DNA from: Halobacteriales archaeon QS_9_67_15
GTDB lineage: Archaea > Halobacteriota > Halobacteria > Halobacteriales > Haloarculaceae
NCBI GenBank assembly: GCA_003023165.1
Contig: PXSD01000039.1
Span: 12,411 to 23,223 of the forward strand
DNA: 10,813 nt
Direction of reading: 5' to 3'
Below the pieces are notes generated by a model. The model worked only from the letters and a program-made list of their open reading frames with translations. It was not told where the DNA came from and made no database searches. The position numbers were made by a program, and so were the translations under genes. Below are positions 7,145-10,813 of the stretch, piece after piece. Numbering within the stretch: position 1 is the stretch's first letter; each line of letters starts with the position of its first letter.

Positions 7145-8070
7145 TCGAGCGCCGCCTGGTCCGGCCCGCGCCGGCGCTCAGGGGCGACGTTCGTCGCGAC
7201 GATCTCGTCGACCTCGCCGCGAGCGCTCGCGTCGCTGTTGATCGCTCGCGTCGCCCCCTCGCGTTCCACGAAGAAGCCGGCCTCGTCGTATCGGTCGTAC
7301 GTCACGCCGCTGTTCGAGAGGACGACCGCCACGCCGCGGTCGTCCAGTTCGCTCGCGACCGCCAGCAGGCGCTCCTGGTCCGCCCGGTCGAATCCCGCAG
7401 CGCTGTACTCCGCGAAGTCCGCCGTCGGACTCATCGGCTCGTACGGCGGGTCGAAGTACACGAGGTCTCCCGGGTCGGCGGCCTCGAGGACGTACGAGAA
7501 GTCCTCGTCGTGGACGGTGGTTTCCTCGAGTGCGCGCGCCGCCGCGTGGATCCGCTCGGCCTGCACCCAGTCGGGGTCGGCGTACCGGCCGATGGGGACG
7601 TTGAACCCGCCGTCGCTGTTCTCGCGGTAGAGCCCGTTGTAGCAGGTCCGGTTGAGATACAGGAGAAGCGCCGCCTCCTCCAGTAGGTCCTTGTCACCCT
7701 CGGGCCAGTCAGCGGCGTAGGCGCGCTCGTTGAACCGGGCACGCTGCTGGTAGTAGTACTGCTCGACGGCCGTTCCGCGGCGCGTCTCCGAATCGAAGGC
7801 CAGCCCCGGGTCGGGGTCCGCCTCCGGGTCGCGGAACTCGCGGAGGCGGTCGATCAGCGCCTCCGGCCGGTCGCGCACCTGCTCGTAGAAGTTGACCAGT
7901 CGCAGATTGGTGTCGTTGACCGTCGCCGCGGCGGGTTCGAGGTCGAAGAAGACGGCGCCGCCGCCGAAGAAGGGCTCGTGATAGCGGTCGTAGGACTCGG
8001 GGAAGCGCGCGTACAGCGCGTCGAGCAACTGTCGTTTCCCTCCCGCCCATTTCAGGACCGGCTGTGCCAT
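7135..8070 (-). CDS. dam: DNA adenine N6-methyltransferase, Dam/D12 class
   Basis: This protein transfers a methyl group from SAM to N6 of adenine in DNA. It is 311 aa and shows the D12-class (alpha-group) order: motif X K7-WAGGK12 near the N-terminus, motif I E32-PFFGGG38 for SAM binding, the conserved block NRTCYNGLYR (140-149) followed by FNVPIG (156-161), and the catalytic motif IV D207-PPY210. Length and spacing match Dam-like enzymes; GATC specificity is plausible but cannot be proved here. No restriction endonuclease gene is adjacent, so it looks like an orphan methylase with a possible role in replication, repair or gene control, or in protection from phage. It could also be the survivor of a lost restriction system. 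A TTAAGG box (8100 to 8095 on the minus strand) about 27 bases before the ATG supports leaderless transcription from this start. It lies 58 bases downstream of the small acidic gene in the same direction. Confidence 0.92.
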   Translation of the reverse strand: MAQPVLKWAGGKRQLLDALYARFPESYDRYHEPFFGGGAVFFDLEPAAATVNDTNLRLVNFYEQVRDRPEALIDRLREFRDPEADPDPGLAFDSETRRGTAVEQYYYQQRARFNERAYAADWPEGDKDLLEEAALLLYLNRTCYNGLYRENSDGGFNVPIGRYADPDWVQAERIHAAARALEETTVHDEDFSYVLEAADPGDLVYFDPPYEPMSPTADFAEYSAAGFDRADQERLLAVASELDDRGVAVVLSNSGVTYDRYDEAGFFVEREGATRAINSDASARGEVDEIVATNVAPERRRGPDQAALDDY

Positions 8071-8093
8071 CCGTGGGTTCTGGGACGCTCTGG

Positions 8094-8100
8094 CCCTTAA
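8094..8100 (-). promoter_or_regulatory. TATA-like box for dam
   Basis: On the minus strand TTAAGGG (8100 to 8094) is centred about 27 bases upstream of the dam ATG at 8070. That is the spacing of a TATA box in a leaderless haloarchaeal transcript. It suggests dam has its own promoter despite the codirectional gene upstream. Confidence 0.35.
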
Positions 8101-8114
8101 CTCCCCGCCATTGC

Positions 8115-8130
8115 GAGCGGCCGACCGCTC
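8115..8130. terminator. Hairpin at the stop codon of the small acidic gene
   Basis: GAGCGG (8115-8120) and CCGCTC (8125-8130) form a 6-bp stem with a CCGA loop, overlapping the stop codon of the leftward gene ending at 8129. It may end that transcript before dam. No T-run is present. Confidence 0.3.
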
Positions 8131-8641
8131 ACGCCTCGTCGTCGGGGAAGAACAGCGACGGCTCCTCGTGCGTGAACGTGACGTACTCCTCGGCGAGGTT
8201 CCGGACGTGCGTGTAGACGTGGCCCTGCCGGTCGGCGAGTTCGCCCAGCCCCTCGACCGCGGCGTCGTCGTAGTAGAGCGGACAGCAGACCGCTCGCCGG
8301 TCCGACTCGTCTCTCAGGACGACGAGAGCGAAGACGATGCCGCTCTCGACGCGATACACGTCGTGTTCGTCGAATGTGCCGGCGTCGACCCACTCGTGCA
8401 ACTGCTCGAACTCGTCGTCGGGGACGAGCACGTCGAAGCCCCAGCGGTCGCCGGTGACGGCCGTCACGTCGCCGGGGTGGAGCTGGAGCACGTCCCAGCC
8501 CGCAGCCTCGAACTCCGCGGCGGTCGCTTCCATGTCGCCGACGAGGTCGTCCCAGTGCTCGCGGACGGCGCTCGCCGCGCCCATCCCGGCGAACGCGGGT
8601 CCGCCCTCGGGGGCGTCGTCTGCGCCGTCGTCTTGACTCAT
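8129..8641 (-). CDS. Small acidic haloarchaeal protein of unknown function
   Basis: This 170-aa soluble, highly acidic protein has no signal peptide or membrane helix. It resembles a conserved haloarchaeal family that I believe is catalogued as DUF7529; this is from memory and unverified. The N-terminus is disordered-looking (residues 1-20, DDGADDAPEGG). Next comes a probable helix (AVREHWDDLVGDMEATAAEF, 25-44) and then alternating strands (GWDVLQLHPGDV 48-59; GFDVLVPDDEF 68-78; YRVESGIVFALVVLRD 96-111). A Cys pair lies in AVCCPLYYDD (117-126). The C-terminus, HVRNLAEEYVTFTHEEPSLFFPD (from 145), has the look of a conserved family signature. No catalytic motif is recognisable. ATG 8641 is well placed, with a TATAAA box on the minus strand about 53-59 bases upstream. 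Its link to dam may be only positional. Confidence 0.82.
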   Translation of the reverse strand: MSQDDGADDAPEGGPAFAGMGAASAVREHWDDLVGDMEATAAEFEAAGWDVLQLHPGDVTAVTGDRWGFDVLVPDDEFEQLHEWVDAGTFDEHDVYRVESGIVFALVVLRDESDRRAVCCPLYYDDAAVEGLGELADRQGHVYTHVRNLAEEYVTFTHEEPSLFFPDDEA

Positions 8642-8672
8642 GGCTCCGGGTGGGTTCGGCCCGACTGAAAAG

Positions 8673-8700
8673 GTGTTGCACTCCTGGGTAACACTTTATA
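8673..8700 (-). promoter_or_regulatory. TATA box and overlapping inverted repeat for the small acidic gene
   Basis: On the minus strand TATAAA (8700 to 8695) fits a haloarchaeal TATA box, placing transcription start near 8670 and giving a leader of about 30 bases. GTGTT (8673-8677) and AACAC (8690-8694) form an inverted repeat between the box and the expected start, a plausible place for a repressor to bind. Confidence 0.4.
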
Positions 8701-8714
8701 CGGCGGCGGTCGTC

Positions 8715-8743
8715 GGACCGGATAATGTATTGATAGGACCGGA
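8715..8743. repeat. 8-bp direct repeat around an AT-rich core
   Basis: GGACCGGA occurs at 8715-8722 and 8736-8743, 21 bases apart (two helical turns), on either side of an AT-rich core. Two half-sites on the same DNA face around a possible promoter could be regulator sites; no regulator is known from this window. Confidence 0.4.
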
Positions 8744-8883
8744 GGCCCGGCCGTCAGCGTTCGGTAGCCGGTAGCCTCTGGTCCCGTCGTCCGCGCGTCA
8801 GCGAACGACGACTGGTTCTCGACGGACAGCGACGCGACTACGCTGCGACACCGCGCCGACGTGCGCGTCCCGATACGACACGA

Positions 8884-9936
8884 ATGCAGTACGACACCAC
8901 ACTCACACGAGACGAACTGCGACGAACAGTGACCGCGATCGAACCGCGCTGGGGTCTCCGCGAGGCCGAACCGACCCCATCCGAGGCGGGCCACCACGCT
9001 CTCTATCGAGTCGGTCTCGACACGCCCGAGGGAACCGTCGAGTGCTACCTCAAGGCGACGCCCGAGGGCAAAGACGCTACGCTCGGTCTCGAAGCACGGA
9101 TCCTCACTATCCTCAACGACAGGATGGCGCTCCCGGTGCCCGAGGTCCATGGACTGGTCGAACGCGGCGATGGGCTCCCGACGCCGGCGGTCCTGCTCGA
9201 CGCACTGCCCGGCCAGGCGATCAGTCGGACGGAACCCTCGGCCCTCACGGCATCCCAGCACCGGCGAGTCGCCCGTGACGTCGGCCGCCACCTCGCGACG
9301 CTGCACGCCGTCGATGCGGTCGATTCCTTCGGCTTTCTACAGTCCGATGGCCCGACTCTCGGTGGCGAGCGGCCGAGCGGCGACCCCGAGGAACTGTCCG
9401 TTCGCGACCCGGCGACCGACTGGCGGGCGCTGCTGCGCGAGTGGGCCGACGCCGAACTCGACGGACTGGACGACGGTCGGTTCTCGGAGCTCGTGCCCGC
9501 GATGGAGCGGACGCTCCACGAGCGGATCGACGGACTCCGAGGCCCCTTCGACCCCGCCCTGGCACGGATCGACCAGTCGCTCGAGAACCTGCTCGTTGAC
9601 GACAGCAGGGTGACCGGCCTGATCGACTGGGAGTTCACGATGGCGACGACGCCGGCCTACGACGCTGTCCACGTCGCAGCGAGCCTCGCCGGTGGCCCCT
9701 TCGTCTTCGCCCCGTCGGTCGTCGACCGTCGGGAACCCGTCTTCGAGGGGCTCCTCGACGGCTACGGTGAGCGGGCGGCGGAACACGTCGAACAGATCCG
9801 CGCGAACCGCGAGTGCTACGAACTGCTCTGTGCGGTCCGTGCGATGGCGAACCTGGCGGATTGGTACGGGATGCTCGGTCTCACCGACGAGACGGACGGG
9901 GCTGCCGCTGCGCTCCGCCGGGAGGTGGGTGACTGA
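8884..9936 (+). CDS. APH-fold phosphotransferase (aminoglycoside-kinase-like), substrate unknown
   Basis: This is a probable ATP-dependent small-molecule kinase of the aminoglycoside/choline phosphotransferase fold, 350 aa and cytoplasmic. The N-lobe has the candidate ATP-binding lysine K57 (CYLKAT) and the partner E70 (LGLEARIL), followed by a hinge region (PAVLLDALPGQAI, 101-113). The C-lobe has a catalytic loop R228-IDQSLENLLV, with D230 as the expected base and N235 as a metal ligand, and the second metal site I247-DWE250 equivalent to DFG. The usual HGD is RID here: the His is replaced by Arg while Asp and Asn remain, so activity is possible. ATG 8884 is a clean start and full length fits the family. 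Its stop overlaps the start of the methyltransferase by one base (TGATG), implying co-translation. Family members act on antibiotics, choline, homoserine, sugars or nucleosides, and no specific substrate can be chosen. Antibiotic resistance should not be assumed. Confidence 0.83.
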   Translation: MQYDTTLTRDELRRTVTAIEPRWGLREAEPTPSEAGHHALYRVGLDTPEGTVECYLKATPEGKDATLGLEARILTILNDRMALPVPEVHGLVERGDGLPTPAVLLDALPGQAISRTEPSALTASQHRRVARDVGRHLATLHAVDAVDSFGFLQSDGPTLGGERPSGDPEELSVRDPATDWRALLREWADAELDGLDDGRFSELVPAMERTLHERIDGLRGPFDPALARIDQSLENLLVDDSRVTGLIDWEFTMATTPAYDAVHVAASLAGGPFVFAPSVVDRREPVFEGLLDGYGERAAEHVEQIRANRECYELLCAVRAMANLADWYGMLGLTDETDGAAAALRREVGD

Positions 9937-10691
9937 TGACCCGGATCGAGGACTACTTCGACGCCTGGAGCGAGTTCTACGACGCCGAACTCGCCGCCCG
10001 AGACCCCGACGACGTCGGCTTCTACCGCGAGCGAGCCAGTGCGGTCGACGGGCCCGTCCTCGAACTCGGCTGTGGCACCGGCCGTATCACCCTTGAACTG
10101 CTCGCCGACGGCGTCGACGCGTACGGTATCGACGTCTCCGCCGAGATGCTCGCGACACTGCGAGAGACTGCCGCCGAGCGCGGACTCGACCCCTCGGTCA
10201 GGCAGGCAGACCAGGCCGACTTCGCGTTCGACCGCGAGTTCGCCCTCGTGATCGGCCCCGCGGACGTGTTCCTGTACAACCTGACCATCGCCGAGCAGAC
10301 CGCCGCGCTGGAGAACGTCCGGGACGCGCTCGCCTCCGGCGGGGAGTTCGTCTTCAGTTACTTCACGCCGGACCTGGACACCATCTGCGAGCACTACGGG
10401 ACCGAGACGACCGTCGAGTTCGACTACGATGGCACGACCTACACGGCTGCGAGTCGGCTCGTGCTCGAAGACGAGGTCGAACGGATCGTCCGCGCCGAAC
10501 GAGCGGTCCGCGACGAGAACGGCGAGACGGTCGTCGAAGCCGATTCGGTGTTCAAGCTCCTGCCGAAGCGGGAGATGGAGCTGTTGCTGCAGCGGGCTGG
10601 GTTCGACGACTACGAGGTGTACGGCGACTTCGACGACGGTGAGTTGACCGCCGACTCGTTCGATATGGTGTGGGTGGCCCGCTGTGACTGA
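9936..10691 (+). CDS. Class I SAM-dependent methyltransferase, substrate unknown
   Basis: This 251-aa cytoplasmic enzyme is expected to move a methyl group from SAM to an unknown acceptor. The Rossmann fold begins with motif I V41-LELGCGTGR50. The acidic residue after strand 2 is D66 (AYGIDVSAEML, typical of the small-molecule Methyltransf_11/25 type), and a third motif is QADQADFAF (90-98). Strand 4 reads FALVIGPADVFLYNL (102-116). The C-terminal half (about 140-251) has an antiparallel, substrate-binding-like stretch, with AERAVRDENGETVVEAD near 188-204, and ends in VWVARCD. This layout resembles small-molecule methyltransferases such as those active on glycine or on natural products, not DNA or rRNA methylases, but I cannot name one. 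ATG 9936 overlaps the kinase stop (TGATG), and both start and length look complete. The coupling suggests both act on the same metabolite or on consecutive steps. Confidence 0.85.
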   Translation: MTRIEDYFDAWSEFYDAELAARDPDDVGFYRERASAVDGPVLELGCGTGRITLELLADGVDAYGIDVSAEMLATLRETAAERGLDPSVRQADQADFAFDREFALVIGPADVFLYNLTIAEQTAALENVRDALASGGEFVFSYFTPDLDTICEHYGTETTVEFDYDGTTYTAASRLVLEDEVERIVRAERAVRDENGETVVEADSVFKLLPKREMELLLQRAGFDDYEVYGDFDDGELTADSFDMVWVARCD

Positions 10692-10703
10692 CTGGATGCG
10701 GAC

Positions 10704-10739
10704 ACCGACGACGAGTCCGTCTCGCCGTCAGTCGTCGGT
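10704..10739. terminator. 9-bp inverted repeat between convergent genes
   Basis: ACCGACGAC (10704-10712) and GTCGTCGGT (10731-10739) are perfectly complementary with an 18-base spacer. They lie just after the methyltransferase stop and across the end of the leftward partial gene, as expected for a shared terminator. The right arm also encodes the Thr-Asp-Asp end of that gene, so coding sequence may explain part of it. Confidence 0.35.
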
Positions 10740-10813
10740 CGGAGTTGGGTCGCTGTCCTGACTAGCGGACGACTCCCGGCCCGCCGTCCGGTCGGCCGCA
10801 ACCTCGATCGGCT
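10728..10813 (-). CDS. C-terminal tail of a leftward gene, truncated by the window end
   Basis: The last 27 codons before TGA (10730 to 10728) are open in this frame and run off the window. They read PIEVAADRTAGRES and then an acidic, Ser/Thr/Asp-rich end (DSDPTPTDD). This looks like the disordered acidic tail of a haloarchaeal protein. One other minus frame is also open to about 10801 but is basic and arginine-rich, so less likely. The family cannot be told from so little. Confidence 0.42.
   Translation of the reverse strand, partial: PIEVAADRTAGRESSASQDSDPTPTDD

Larger units (their letters stand above)
8642..8883. other. Divergent intergenic region with promoter-like elements and short repeats
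   Basis: These 242 bases separate the leftward acidic gene from the rightward kinase gene. I see no credible gene here. The contents are TTTATA at 8695-8700 (TATAAA on the minus strand), an inverted repeat GTGTT/AACAC at 8673-8694, a second AT-rich stretch ATAATGTATTGATA at 8722-8735, an 8-bp direct repeat flanking it, and a tandem 7-mer GGTAGCC twice at 8763-8776. The kinase ATG lies about 150 bases from the nearest AT-rich element, so its leader is long or its promoter is closer and not recognisable. Confidence 0.5.

Noticed and set aside
7135..8070. A restriction-modification system around dam
   Set aside because: Neither neighbour looks like an endonuclease; one is the antiporter and the other is a small acidic protein without a nuclease motif.
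8763..8776. Tandem GGTAGCC repeat as a possible CRISPR or origin element
   Set aside because: There are only two 7-base units with no spacers or array, so this is ordinary short tandem duplication.

Overview
The window looks like chromosomal DNA of a halophilic archaeon (class Halobacteria). It is very GC-rich with G/C-biased third codon positions, the soluble proteins are strongly acidic (many D and E), several promoter-like boxes sit about 27 bases upstream of start codons as in leaderless haloarchaeal transcripts, and the protein families are typical of the class. I do not assign a genus. I see no rRNA, tRNA, insertion sequence or CRISPR array.

Left part (1-7020), a monovalent-cation locus. 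A leftward gene (23-1510) encodes an unrecognised membrane protein with a large external domain. Divergent from it is a rightward cluster: a broken K+ channel gene with pore and RCK (TrkA-type) domains (1598-2388), an intact trkA K+-uptake regulator (2458-3141), a broken trkH K+ transporter (3144-4753), the C-terminal remnant of a second trkH-like gene (about 4755-4961), and an intact NhaP-type cation/proton antiporter fused to an RCK domain (5128-7020). The three pore-forming K+ genes all carry clear lesions (internal deletions, frameshifts, truncation), while the two genes that keep a whole nucleotide-binding RCK module, trkA and the antiporter, are intact. The K+ entry function of this locus therefore appears lost. 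TrkA may now serve a TrkH encoded elsewhere, and the antiporter probably still contributes to Na+/K+ and pH balance.

Middle (7135-8641), leftward. A solitary D12-class DNA adenine methyltransferase (Dam type) has no visible restriction partner. Upstream of it lies a small acidic haloarchaeal protein of unknown function. A perfect 7-bp hairpin separates the convergent antiporter and dam genes.

Right part (8884-10691), rightward. An aminoglycoside-phosphotransferase-fold kinase overlaps by one base a class I SAM-dependent methyltransferase, so the two are probably translated together. Their substrates are unknown. The window ends with the C-terminal tail of a leftward gene (10728-10813), separated from the methyltransferase by a 9-bp inverted repeat.

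The most notable signal is the decay of the K+ entry genes beside intact regulators. I found no convincing new multi-gene system beyond that and the kinase-methyltransferase pair.
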